A DNA stretch of 64,000 nucleotides from the NCBI RefSeq assembly GCF_000217815.1, contig NC_015707.1, positions 1,538,014-1,602,013 on the forward strand. Reading direction: 5' to 3'. The translations under genes were made by a program, and so were the position numbers. The number at the start of each line of letters is the position of its first letter. The first letter of the stretch is position 1. Below, piece after piece: positions 31,021-39,568 of the stretch. Below the pieces are notes generated by a model. That model was not told the origin of the DNA. It saw nothing but the letters and a program-made list of their open reading frames with translations, and searched no databases. The DNA comes from Pseudothermotoga thermarum DSM 5069 (GTDB lineage Bacteria; Thermotogota; Thermotogae; Thermotogales; DSM-5069).

Positions 31021-32343
31021 TTATTCTCCTATCTTTAAAACTCTAAAGGATGCGGATTTTTGCTCCATCCATTTGATTGCTTGAGCAATGTTTTCTGCGG
31101 TGTATAAACTGTAAAGCCTTAAATGTCTGACTGTATCTCCTGCTTTATAACGATTTGGCATATCTTCAACTTTCATAGAATAAATGTTCTTTGTTGATTC
31201 ATAAGCGTCAAATTCACCAGGCATCCATTTGAAAATACCATCCCTGAATTCCAAGCTTTCATACACCCATGTGTCCGAATCAAGCCATTTTTTGTAATCT
31301 GCAGCAACAACGGGAATTTCTGGTAATATTTCCGCTATGCCAACCTTCGCCTTAGGTGAGTAGTTACTCCTGAATCTTTCCATCGATGCGAAGATGTAAG
31401 TAGCTCCCCACCAAAGAGGTTTCATGCTGCTTGAGGCTGGAAAGACTATATAAGGACGATTGTCAACATATTGTATAGCATTTCTTTCCAACCAATATTC
31501 AAGTGGTGTTATGTTCAACTGATCTGCCCAAACAAGTCTTCTGAAAACTGGTAGTATGTGCACGGCATCCTCGAAGGCTGGCGCAATTGGTCTTGTGACC
31601 ATCGTTTGTAATTTCATCATATCGGCATAAGTGTCAAATTTGAAGGTATTGTCGACAAGAATATCTCCGTTTTTGAAAACGTATGTTATGAGAATTTGGT
31701 TAAGGCCGTTGAATCTTTCGGATTTCAAATGAGATACAACACCAACGGCAACTGGTCCAGGTTCCAAAATCTTCAAAGACACCGTTCTAAATGCGCCAGA
31801 AGTTTCCTCATGGTGGTTACCAAGTCTACCATCTACATAAAAAGTTGATTCAGGCCATCCGCTGACCCTAGCGATACCAACTTCATCAACCATTTTGGCT
31901 TCAATACCTGCAAATTTTGTCACTGCTACCAATCCTTTTTCGTTGATTTCAAATTTCAGCATGCCATCTTTTGAGGTTACAATCAATTTTCCGGTTTCTT
32001 TTTCAACTTTAAAGAAAGGTTCTGTTTTGACTTTGGGTTTGTCCGCAACTTCGGATAGAACAATGCTATTTTTGCCTTTTGCAAGGAAAACTAAATTGTC
32101 CTGTGCCGATATTCTACCGTTTCCATCAACGTCATCAATTTGGAATAGTATTTCCTTGCCTTCAGATACAACTTTCAAGCTTTCCCAGTCAGGATCGAAA
32201 TCATCCGGCAAAAGGTCAAGAATTTTCCCAATTTGAATCACCACTGGTACTTCGACATCCCCACAAGTCACAGGAATTTGAAATGTTTTGGCTAGCGTGA
32301 GCATCGGAACAATCAGCAGAACAAACCAAAGAAACTTTTTCAC
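31021..32343 (-). CDS. Exported protein, DUF4861-like, with EF-hand-type loop
   Basis: 440-residue exported protein. The GTG start at 32343 is set by AAGGAGGGG five bases upstream and by the signal peptide that begins there; earlier codons lie in the operator. Mature residues begin near 19. D-V-D-G-N-G-R-I-S-A-Q-D at 71-82 is a canonical EF-hand/dockerin calcium loop followed by L-V-F-L-A. This resembles the 'DxDGDG..DELvFLa' region I associate with DUF4861 proteins of polysaccharide loci. The rest is beta-rich. No catalytic motif is evident. It is the first gene of the divergent transcript under the second LacI operator. Confidence 0.65.
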   Translation of the reverse strand: MKKFLWFVLLIVPMLTLAKTFQIPVTCGDVEVPVVIQIGKILDLLPDDFDPDWESLKVVSEGKEILFQIDDVDGNGRISAQDNLVFLAKGKNSIVLSEVADKPKVKTEPFFKVEKETGKLIVTSKDGMLKFEINEKGLVAVTKFAGIEAKMVDEVGIARVSGWPESTFYVDGRLGNHHEETSGAFRTVSLKILEPGPVAVGVVSHLKSERFNGLNQILITYVFKNGDILVDNTFKFDTYADMMKLQTMVTRPIAPAFEDAVHILPVFRRLVWADQLNITPLEYWLERNAIQYVDNRPYIVFPASSSMKPLWWGATYIFASMERFRSNYSPKAKVGIAEILPEIPVVAADYKKWLDSDTWVYESLEFRDGIFKWMPGEFDAYESTKNIYSMKVEDMPNRYKAGDTVRHLRLYSLYTAENIAQAIKWMEQKSASFRVLKIGE

Positions 32344-32357
32344 AACAACCCCTCCTT

Positions 32358-32375
32358 TGTGAAAACGTTTACACA
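32358..32375. promoter_or_regulatory. LacI-type operator for the exported-protein genes
   Basis: TGTGAAAACGTTTACACA, a near-perfect palindrome with one mismatched pair and central CG. It lies just downstream of the minus-strand promoter and only 14 bases before the GTG. Confidence 0.8.
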
Positions 32376-32380
32376 TTTTG

Positions 32381-32409
32381 ATAATACCAGTTGACATAAT
32401 GAACATCAA
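32381..32409 (-). promoter_or_regulatory. Promoter of the exported-protein operon
   Basis: On the minus strand TTGATG (32409-32404), a 17-base spacer and TATTAT (32386-32381) form a near-consensus promoter whose start falls at the operator. Confidence 0.75.
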
Positions 32410-32516
32410 GGTTAATAAATCTTTGATTTTGATAACCAGGGTTCGAATTTCATTAAAAATTTTGGATAAACTCTTTTTTTCTCTTTAAATCTCACGTTTT
32501 CTTTTGTTTTCTTGGT

Positions 32517-32545
32517 TTGCCAAAGTGAAACAAAACCGTTATACT
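32517..32545 (+). promoter_or_regulatory. Promoter of the second LacI gene
   Basis: TTGCCA (32517-32522), a 17-base spacer and TATACT (32540-32545). The expected start overlaps the operator at 32551. Confidence 0.8.
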
Positions 32546-32550
32546 ATTTG

Positions 32551-32564
32551 TGTAAGCGTTTACA
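32551..32564. promoter_or_regulatory. LacI-type operator upstream of the second LacI gene
   Basis: TGTAAGCGTTTACA, a palindrome with a single mismatched pair and central CG. It is very similar to the divergent site at 32358, implying one regulator binds both. Confidence 0.82.
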
Positions 32565-32580
32565 TAAGGGGATGTGAAAT

Positions 32581-33537
32581 ATGCCTACGATAAAAGATGT
32601 CGCTCAAAAAGCGGGAGTTTCCATTGCCACCGTTTCAAGATTTCTGAATGGAAGCGGTTATGTTTCGGAAGAAGTGAAGTTAAAACTGATACAGGTAATA
32701 AATGAACTTGGTTACAAAAGAAAGTACACTGCTCATATTCTTGCGTCAAGGAAAAAACGCAAAGTTGCCATGGTGATAAGCGAAAGAATCAAGCAACTTT
32801 TGAATACTGATATAGGTTACTTTTATAAAGTTATTGTCGAATCAATACAGCAAAATGCCGAAACTTTTCACTTTGAAATAAGTTTGCTGGATTTAAGAAG
32901 AGTAGAAAAATTCGATGGTTATCTTTTGATTGGTAGCGATGCTTTGGAACAAGATGTTCAAGAATACAAACGTCTTGGAAAAGTTGTCCTTGTGGATCAT
33001 CATGTAGAAGGTTTGATGGTGGATAGTGTTGTGAGCGCTGGTGCGGACGCAGCGACATTTCTGGTTAACAGATTTTTGGAAATGGGTAAAAAGCGAATAA
33101 TTCACGTGCATGGGCCACTTAAATATTATGGCTTTAGAGATCGCTATCAAGGTTATGTAAACACAATGCAGAAGTATGGTTTACTGCCGATAACATTTGA
33201 ATACGACGATCTACATGATGACATAGAGCCTGTCGTTAAGAAAATCTTGGCGAACTACGAACCAGACGTTATATTTTGTTCCAACGATGTCATTGCTTTA
33301 AGAGTCATGGAAAAATTGAAAGCGTTTGGATATGAGATTCCAAAAAAAATCAGTGTGGTTGGTTTTGACGACATTCCCGAAGCAGAAAGGCTAGGATTAA
33401 CCACTTTTCATGTTGACAAATACGAGATGGGAGTAACTGCTGTAAGAAGGTTGTACGATTTGCTGGTCGGTCACAATGTGCAACCACGGAAAATATGCCT
33501 TCATGCTTATTTTGTTAAAAGAAATTCTTCATTATGA
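32581..33537 (+). CDS. LacI/GalR-family transcriptional regulator (locus 2)
   Basis: 318-residue repressor: an N-terminal LacI DNA-binding domain with I-K-D-V-A-Q-K-A-G-V-S-I-A-T-V-S-R-F at 4-21, then a sugar-binding core ending in the usual V-V-G-F-D-D-I-P-E-A-E and T-T-F-H-V-D-K segments. It lies between two matching operators and heads the run to the receptor, two permeases and GH130 enzyme. It should therefore control both divergent halves of the locus together. The inducer is unknown. Confidence 0.9.
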   Translation: MPTIKDVAQKAGVSIATVSRFLNGSGYVSEEVKLKLIQVINELGYKRKYTAHILASRKKRKVAMVISERIKQLLNTDIGYFYKVIVESIQQNAETFHFEISLLDLRRVEKFDGYLLIGSDALEQDVQEYKRLGKVVLVDHHVEGLMVDSVVSAGADAATFLVNRFLEMGKKRIIHVHGPLKYYGFRDRYQGYVNTMQKYGLLPITFEYDDLHDDIEPVVKKILANYEPDVIFCSNDVIALRVMEKLKAFGYEIPKKISVVGFDDIPEAERLGLTTFHVDKYEMGVTAVRRLYDLLVGHNVQPRKICLHAYFVKRNSSL

Positions 33538-33549
33538 GGAGGTGTTGGT

Positions 33550-34800
33550 ATGAAGAGAGTACTTATTTGCTTAACTTTGGTAGCAATTACACTTTCAGCT
33601 TTTGCAGCAAAACTTTTGTTTTGGGTTGCACCAAATGCATTGCAGGAAGCATTTTGGAAATCGATGGTTGCCGAGTACAAAAATGTAAAGCCAGATGTTG
33701 AAATCGTCGTAGAGGTTATACCGGCTGCAGCAAGTTCGGAAGAAGCTATACTTACAGCTCTTGCAGCTGGAAGGGCCCCTGATTTCAGTGAGAACATTTT
33801 CATAGGTTTCGCCGCACAACTTGTTGACATTGGCGCAATAATTCCTTTCGATGAGTTTGGGCAAGATTTTTGGAAATTGGTCGAAATCAGAAAAATGCGA
33901 AACATCGTTGAAAGTTGGAAAATCAACGGGAAACATTATGTGTTTCCAATCTATTCGAATCCAATGTTATTCTGGTGGCGAGGAGACCTTTTGAAAGAGC
34001 TTGGTTACAGCAAGCCTCCAAGAACTTATTCCGAAGTTTACGAGGTCAGTAGGAAGTTCACTATCCCAAATGAAAGATATGGTGCACAGGTGATAGCAGG
34101 AAGAAACTGGTGGGATAGATGGTTCGATTTCATAATGTATTACTACGCTGCGTCCAATGGGAAACAATACATTGATCCTGTCAAAAGAAGGGCAGTATAC
34201 AATGATGAATATGGGATGAAAGTAACTACATTCATCTACGAGATGTTCAAGAATAACTATACTGCAGTCGATCTTGGAAGCAACCCATTTTACATGGGAA
34301 CTGTACTTGGAAAGGTTACAGGTCCATGGGAAATAAACTGGGCTCTTGAAACTTTCCCAAAGGTTATGGAGCACGTTTGGATATCACCACCCCCAGTTCC
34401 AGATGGTTTTCCAGAGAATGCACCTGTTTACACCTTTGCAGATACAAAAGGACTTGTGATATACAGCCATTCGAAATACAAAAAAGAGGCGTTTGAGTTC
34501 ATCTCGTGGGTCTTTTCAAGAGTTGAAAGTGATAAGAAGTGGATTGAAATAACTAAAATGCCTCCAGCAAGAGAAGATCTTGCGACCAATCCAGCCTTCG
34601 AAGAGTATATGAAGGATAGGTTTTTCAAAGCTTACGCTGAAGCTGTCGCATACGCAGTACCTCCTGCTCCAATTGATAAAACCATAGATGTGCAAATGGC
34701 TATGACCAATTATTTGATAGAACCTTTGATGCATCTCAAAAGTGATCCAAAAGAAGCCATTGACAAATCTGTAAAAGAAATCAACAAGATACTGTTCTAA
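33550..34800 (+). CDS. Sugar ABC transporter binding protein (locus 2)
   Basis: 416-residue family 1 extracellular solute-binding protein with an N-terminal signal (about 1-20, ending A-F-A-A-K) and no obvious lipobox. The mature part opens with L-L-F-W-V-A-P-N and is rich in Trp and Tyr, as in oligosaccharide receptors. The ATG follows GAGGAGGTG and lies 12 bases after the LacI gene, so it is cotranscribed. The ligand is presumably the manno- or gluco-oligosaccharide processed by the GH130 enzyme (inference). Confidence 0.86.
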   Translation: MKRVLICLTLVAITLSAFAAKLLFWVAPNALQEAFWKSMVAEYKNVKPDVEIVVEVIPAAASSEEAILTALAAGRAPDFSENIFIGFAAQLVDIGAIIPFDEFGQDFWKLVEIRKMRNIVESWKINGKHYVFPIYSNPMLFWWRGDLLKELGYSKPPRTYSEVYEVSRKFTIPNERYGAQVIAGRNWWDRWFDFIMYYYAASNGKQYIDPVKRRAVYNDEYGMKVTTFIYEMFKNNYTAVDLGSNPFYMGTVLGKVTGPWEINWALETFPKVMEHVWISPPPVPDGFPENAPVYTFADTKGLVIYSHSKYKKEAFEFISWVFSRVESDKKWIEITKMPPAREDLATNPAFEEYMKDRFFKAYAEAVAYAVPPAPIDKTIDVQMAMTNYLIEPLMHLKSDPKEAIDKSVKEINKILF

Positions 34801-34814
34801 TCTAAAAGAAAGGG

Positions 34815-34918
34815 CGGGTAGCCCCATGTCAAGAACGTTGAAAAGAAAAGAAGTAACATTCGGTTGGGCTATGGTTGGAACGTATTTGGCTTATACTGCT
34901 CTGTTTTGGGGCTACCCG
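34815..34918 (+). promoter_or_regulatory. Long-range inverted repeat enclosing the permease start
   Basis: CGGGTAGCCCC at 34815-34825, directly before the ATG, is the exact complement of GGGGCTACCCG at 34908-34918 inside the gene. Folding in the mRNA would close off a start that already lacks a good AGGAGG site. Confidence 0.5.
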
Positions 34919-35704
34919 TTTATCTGGATGTTTGTGTTGACTTTTTCTAAATGGAATTTTGTGAGCAAAATCAGATTTGTTGGTTTTCAAAACTTTCAGC
35001 GGATTTTTCTTGATCCAACATTTTGGAGAATTTTTCTTAACACAATTAATTTTCTCGCTTACCTAGTTCCGATGACTTTGATCGCATCGCTTTTGTACGC
35101 ACTTGCGCTTACAAAGGTTAAATACTTAAGAAGTTTTGTAATATTTGGTTTTTTGGTTGCAAATGTTTCTTCGGGTGTTGCGTACTCAATTATGTTTTCC
35201 AATCTCTTTGCCGTTAACGGGCCTGTGAATAGGTTGATTTACTCTCTGTTTGGAGTTACAGTCCCCTGGTTCAGCCATCCACAACTTGCTATTTTTTCAA
35301 TCTGTTTGATGATAATTTGGAAATTCGTTGGATATTATGGCTTAATTATCTATGCTGGATTGCAAGCTATCCCACAAAGTGTTATAGAAGCTGCAAGGAT
35401 TGAAGGTGCCACGGAAAGAGCGATTTTCATGAGAATAACTCTACCTTTATTAAATCCTTCTTTGGTTACAGTAACAATTTTGGTGACGACTCTTACCTTT
35501 GGGATCTTTACAGAACCTTATATGATAACCGGTGGTGGTCCAATGCAAAGAACAATGACACCTTTGATGTATATGTACGACACTGCTTTTAGAAGGATCA
35601 ATCCATCGTACGCAACGGTCGTAGCTTTTATGACAGCTTTGATCAGTTTTTGCTTGGTTATGTTGATCAAAAGACTTTTGGAAAAGGAAGTGAGTTTCGA
35701 GTGA
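34826..35704 (+). CDS. Sugar ABC transporter permease, MalF-like (locus 2)
   Basis: 292-residue inner-membrane permease with six predicted helices and the EAA loop V-I-E-A-A-R-I-E-G-A-T. It pairs with the following gene; the two overlap by GTGA. The ATG lacks a normal ribosome site and is flanked by an 11-bp inverted repeat, so it may be translated weakly compared with the receptor. No ATPase is encoded nearby. Compared with the locus 1 homologue it lacks the long inserted segment. Confidence 0.88.
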   Translation: MSRTLKRKEVTFGWAMVGTYLAYTALFWGYPFIWMFVLTFSKWNFVSKIRFVGFQNFQRIFLDPTFWRIFLNTINFLAYLVPMTLIASLLYALALTKVKYLRSFVIFGFLVANVSSGVAYSIMFSNLFAVNGPVNRLIYSLFGVTVPWFSHPQLAIFSICLMIIWKFVGYYGLIIYAGLQAIPQSVIEAARIEGATERAIFMRITLPLLNPSLVTVTILVTTLTFGIFTEPYMITGGGPMQRTMTPLMYMYDTAFRRINPSYATVVAFMTALISFCLVMLIKRLLEKEVSFE

Positions 35705-36525
35705 AAAGAAGAAAAATAATAGGGATGATTATAAATATTATCATGATCCTTTTGGCGGTTTTTTGGATCTATCCATACGTATGGCTTTTGCTCTCATCCT
35801 TTAAACCTGTTGATCAAATATTCACAAGGTTCATACCAACAAAGTTGACGTTGCAACATTACAAATTTATCTTTGTCACATCTGAAAGGCTTGAAAGGCC
35901 TTTTGTAAGAGCACTTTTTAATAGTATCTTTATATCAGTCACTGTCACGGTGCTTGTTATATTCACCTCATCTTTGGTAGGCTATGCTCTTTCTAGGATT
36001 AGTTTCAAAGGAGCCAAAATTACATCCAACTTTATACTTTTCCAAATGCTTTTTCCCGGTTTCATGTTCATCGTCCCTCTATTTGCCTTGATGAGAACTC
36101 TAGGTTTTTTGGATTCCTACGCTGCTCTTATTTTTCCAAGTGCCATGAGTGCTTGGGGAATTTTTATGTTCTCACAAGCTTTCAAAACAGTTCCGCAAGA
36201 TTACATTGATGCCGCCAAAATAGATGGTGCGAACAGATTTTGGATCATTTTTAGGGTCTTGCTTCCTCTTTCAAGAACGACAGCATCCATAGTCAGCCTT
36301 TTCACTTTCATTGGAACTTGGGATAACTTCTTGTGGCCTTTGATGGTTATCAAAACGCCAAGTAAAATGCCTTTGGCTGTTTTGTTGGCTGTGTTCAACC
36401 ATCAATATGCTGGATACATTGGACCTGTTTTAGCTGGCGCGGTGCTTCAAACGCTACCAATGTTAATAATATTCTGGTTGCTGAGGGATTACTTTGTGAA
36501 GGGAATAGCATTCACTCTAAGGTAG
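35701..36525 (+). CDS. Sugar ABC transporter permease, MalG-like (locus 2)
   Basis: 274-residue permease, second half of the channel, with six predicted helices and the EAA loop Y-I-D-A-A-K-I-D-G-A-N. The GTG at 35701 overlaps the upstream TGA and places the first helix at a normal distance; the longer upstream frame is antiquated coding of the partner gene. It is followed after 12 bases by the GH130 gene with its own AGGAGGTG site. Confidence 0.88.
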   Translation: MKRRKIIGMIINIIMILLAVFWIYPYVWLLLSSFKPVDQIFTRFIPTKLTLQHYKFIFVTSERLERPFVRALFNSIFISVTVTVLVIFTSSLVGYALSRISFKGAKITSNFILFQMLFPGFMFIVPLFALMRTLGFLDSYAALIFPSAMSAWGIFMFSQAFKTVPQDYIDAAKIDGANRFWIIFRVLLPLSRTTASIVSLFTFIGTWDNFLWPLMVIKTPSKMPLAVLLAVFNHQYAGYIGPVLAGAVLQTLPMLIIFWLLRDYFVKGIAFTLR

Positions 36526-36537
36526 GAGGTGCTAAAA

Positions 36538-37425
36538 GTGGAGCTGAAACTAAAACGATATTCGAAAAACCCCATTTTAAGCCCTGTCCCTTGGCATCTT
36601 TGGGAAAACAAGTTCGTGTTCAACTGCGGTGTAATCTACGACAATGGACTGTTTCATATGCTTTATAGAGCTCAAGGCCAAGACATGGTGTCGCGCTTGG
36701 GATATGCAGTTAGTGTGGACGGGGTAAATTTTTACAGATTTGATAAACCAGTTCTCACCCCGCAAAACAAGTGGGAACTTTACGGTGTGGAAGATCCAAG
36801 AATAACAAAGATAGGCGAAGAGTATTATGTTCTTTACACCGCATATTCGCCAATGGGTGTAAGAATATCCATGGCTTCAACTAAAAACTTCTTGACATGG
36901 AAACGTTATGGAGTTGTTATACCCGATATTGACAATAAGGATGCAGCATTATTTCCAGAAAAAATCAACGGTAAATACGTGATGCTTCATAGGATACCAC
37001 CGGATATATGGTTGGCTTTTTCTGATGATTTGATCCACTGGGGGGATTTTGTCTCAATCGCAAAACCAAGACAAGGTTATTGGGACAATTTAAAAATAGG
37101 AGCAGGTGCTCCTCCGATTAAAACACCGTACGGATGGTTGCTCTTGTACCATGGAGTTGAAGATGCCCCAAGACCTATATACAGGTTAGGTTTCATGTTG
37201 CTAGATTTGAACGATCCCACAAAAGTTTTGAAAAGAAGTGAGGAACCTATTTTAGAACCTGAAGAAGAATGGGAAATTTTTGGTGGGGTTCCCAACGTGG
37301 TCTTCAGCGACGCGATGGTTCAGTACAAAGATCAGTTCTACGTTTACTACGGTGCGGCAGACAACCACATAGCGCTTGCGACTATAAGTGTAGAAGAAGT
37401 CATGGAATGGTGTAGAAAGATTTAA
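36538..37425 (+). CDS. GH130 family glycoside phosphorylase
   Basis: Cytoplasmic inverting phosphorylase of family GH130 (295 residues, five-bladed beta-propeller), predicted to release mannose 1-phosphate from a beta-mannoside. Asp86 in Y-G-V-E-D-P-R-I-T is the catalytic acid of the family. Y-H-G-V-E and Y-Y-G-A-A-D are further blade motifs. The GTG at 36538 follows AGGAGGTG by six bases. The subfamily (mannosylglucose, mannobiose or mannan-chain phosphorylase, or a GH130 hydrolase) cannot be fixed. It ends the locus 2 operon, before a strong terminator. Confidence 0.9.
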   Translation: MELKLKRYSKNPILSPVPWHLWENKFVFNCGVIYDNGLFHMLYRAQGQDMVSRLGYAVSVDGVNFYRFDKPVLTPQNKWELYGVEDPRITKIGEEYYVLYTAYSPMGVRISMASTKNFLTWKRYGVVIPDIDNKDAALFPEKINGKYVMLHRIPPDIWLAFSDDLIHWGDFVSIAKPRQGYWDNLKIGAGAPPIKTPYGWLLLYHGVEDAPRPIYRLGFMLLDLNDPTKVLKRSEEPILEPEEEWEIFGGVPNVVFSDAMVQYKDQFYVYYGAADNHIALATISVEEVMEWCRKI

Positions 37426-37445
37426 AACATCAAAGGAAAAATTCT

Positions 37446-37471
37446 AGCCAGGCGGAAACCTGGCTTTTTTT
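37446..37471 (+). terminator. Intrinsic terminator after the GH130 gene
   Basis: AGCCAGG (37446-37452), loop CGGAAA, CCTGGCT (37459-37465), then a run of Ts. Confidence 0.92.
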
Positions 37472-37472
37472 C

Positions 37473-37481
37473 TGGTAAAAT
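37473..37481 (+). promoter_or_regulatory. Extended -10 promoter of the S9 peptidase gene
   Basis: TGGTAAAAT directly after the terminator T-run, 36 bases before the ATG. Confidence 0.6.
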
Positions 37482-37517
37482 AGTACTGAAAGCTAACAAT
37501 TTTGAGGGGGATAAGGT

Positions 37518-39515
37518 ATGGAAAAGCTAAAGCTTGAAGACTTTTTCAATTACAAGTTCATCTCCAACCTTTTGTTTTCACCGGATTCAAAGTTTCTTGG
37601 TTTTGTTGTTCACCAGATGAATCCAGAGGAAAACGACTATGTCTCAAAAATTTGGATGTACGATCTTGAAGCCAAAACCTTAAAGCAACTCACCAGCTTC
37701 GGTAAAGAAAGTTCTTTCATTTGGCTCGACGAGAAAACAATTCTTTTTCCAACGATTCGTGAAGAAAAAGACAAGAAACGAAAGGAAACAGGTGAACCTT
37801 TCACGGTTTATTACAAAATAAGCATCGATGGTGGGGAAGCTGAAAAGGCTTTTGAAATTCCTTTGAACGTTAAGCAAATCGAGAAAATCGATCAAGAAAG
37901 ATTTGTCTTAACGGCAGTTTACGATCCAAAAACAGCCAACTTTGCACATCTTGATGAGAAGGAAAAAGAAAAAGCTTTAAAGCAACTGAAGGAAGAAAAA
38001 GACTATGAAGTCATCGACGAAATTCCATTTTGGGCAAATGGAAGAGGATTTACCAACAAAAAGCGCATCAGACTTTATATTTTTGATTCATCCAACGCAA
38101 GTCTTTTGCCAATCACAGACGAACTTACAAACGTAGAATTTTTCACGTTAAGTCAGGATGGGAAAAAGATTTTGTTTATCTGCAATCGGTTCGAAAGCAA
38201 AATGCCTATTCGTTCGGATCTGTATTTGTACACCATCGATGATGGAAAACTTTTAAAGTTGACGCACGAAGATCCGTTTGATTATACTTATGCTTTCTTC
38301 TTGAAGAACAAGATAATTTTCGCGGGGACGAACATGAAAAAATACGGGATCAACGAAAATCCAAAATTTTACCTTTTGGATCCTGAAACCAGACAAGTTG
38401 AACTTTTAACGCCAGATTTTGATTTAAGCTTGTACAACAGTGTGAATTCCGATTGCCGTTATGGCTCAAGTAAAAACGCAAAAGTGGATGGAGATTACCT
38501 ATACTTTGTGACAACCGAATGGAGCAGTTCTCATTTGAACAGAATCGATATCACCGGAAAGATTGAAAAGCTCACCAACAAAAGTGGCTCTGTCGATGGT
38601 TTGGATGTTCAAAACGGAAAAATAGCTTTTGTCGGTATGAGGGATCTTAAACTGCAGGAAGTTTATCTGCTTTCTAAGGATGAAGAAATTCAGCTGACTT
38701 TTTTCAACGAATGGGTTGTGAAGGAAAGAACTTTGTCCAAACCTGAAAGGTTTACGTACAATTCAAAAGATGGAGTATTACTTGAAGGTTGGATCATGCG
38801 ACCAGTTGATTTTGATCAATCCAAGAAATACCCAGCGATATTGAACATCCACGGTGGACCGAAAACGGTTTACGGAGAAGTCTTTTTCCACGAAATGCAG
38901 GTATTGGCTAACGATGGGTTTGTCGTCATATACACCAATCCAAGGGGAAGCGATGGCAGAGGCAACGAGTTTGCCGATATTCGGGGAAAGTACGGAACAA
39001 TTGATTACGACGATCTAATGACCTTCGTTGATGAAGCTATCAAAAGGTATCTTTTCATCGACGAGCAAAGACTTGGTGTTTCAGGTGGTTCATACGGTGG
39101 CTTTATGACAAATTGGATTGTTGGTCACACCGATAGGTTCAAAGCTGCCGTTTCGCAAAGAAGCATTGCAAACTGGATTTCAAAATTTGCTACAACGGAT
39201 ATAGGATACTTTTTCGTTGAAGATCAACATCTTGCAACGCCTTGGTCAGATTACGAAAAACTTTGGTGGCATTCGCCGATGAAATACGCCGACAAGGTGA
39301 AGACTCCAACGCTTTTCATTCATTCGGATGAAGACTATAGATGTTGGCTCGTCGAAGGGATACAAATGTTCACATCTTTAAGGTACCACGGGGTAGAAGC
39401 AAGATTGGTCATCTTCAAAGGTGAAAACCACGAGCTAAGCAGAAGTGGGAAACCCAAGCATAGGCTAAGAAGACTTCAAGAAATCGTAAGTTGGTTTGAA
39501 AAATACCTAAAATAA
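37518..39515 (+). CDS. S9 family prolyl oligopeptidase (acylaminoacyl-peptidase type)
   Basis: 665-residue serine peptidase acting on short peptides in the cytoplasm (no signal). Residues 1-400 form a beta-propeller-like domain with tandem 'SPDSK' and 'SQDGK' repeats. The C-terminal alpha/beta-hydrolase domain has the oxyanion region N-I-H-G-G-P at 443-448. The catalytic triad is Ser525 in G-G-S-Y-G-G-F, Asp606 in S-D-E-D-Y-R-C and His638 in E-N-H-E-L. Single gene between two terminators, with its own promoter. Acylaminoacyl-peptidase rather than dipeptidyl-peptidase is favoured but not proven. Confidence 0.9.
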   Translation: MEKLKLEDFFNYKFISNLLFSPDSKFLGFVVHQMNPEENDYVSKIWMYDLEAKTLKQLTSFGKESSFIWLDEKTILFPTIREEKDKKRKETGEPFTVYYKISIDGGEAEKAFEIPLNVKQIEKIDQERFVLTAVYDPKTANFAHLDEKEKEKALKQLKEEKDYEVIDEIPFWANGRGFTNKKRIRLYIFDSSNASLLPITDELTNVEFFTLSQDGKKILFICNRFESKMPIRSDLYLYTIDDGKLLKLTHEDPFDYTYAFFLKNKIIFAGTNMKKYGINENPKFYLLDPETRQVELLTPDFDLSLYNSVNSDCRYGSSKNAKVDGDYLYFVTTEWSSSHLNRIDITGKIEKLTNKSGSVDGLDVQNGKIAFVGMRDLKLQEVYLLSKDEEIQLTFFNEWVVKERTLSKPERFTYNSKDGVLLEGWIMRPVDFDQSKKYPAILNIHGGPKTVYGEVFFHEMQVLANDGFVVIYTNPRGSDGRGNEFADIRGKYGTIDYDDLMTFVDEAIKRYLFIDEQRLGVSGGSYGGFMTNWIVGHTDRFKAAVSQRSIANWISKFATTDIGYFFVEDQHLATPWSDYEKLWWHSPMKYADKVKTPTLFIHSDEDYRCWLVEGIQMFTSLRYHGVEARLVIFKGENHELSRSGKPKHRLRRLQEIVSWFEKYLK

Positions 39516-39519
39516 AATC

Positions 39520-39562
39520 AAAGCCTTCGGCTGAATATACCTTTAAAGCCGAAGGCTTTTTT
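39520..39562. terminator. Bidirectional terminator between peptidase and mgtE
   Basis: AAAGCCTTCGGCT (39520-39532) pairs with AGCCGAAGGCTTT (39547-39559), with A and T runs on either side, serving both convergent genes. Confidence 0.92.
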
Positions 39563-39568
39563 GCATTA

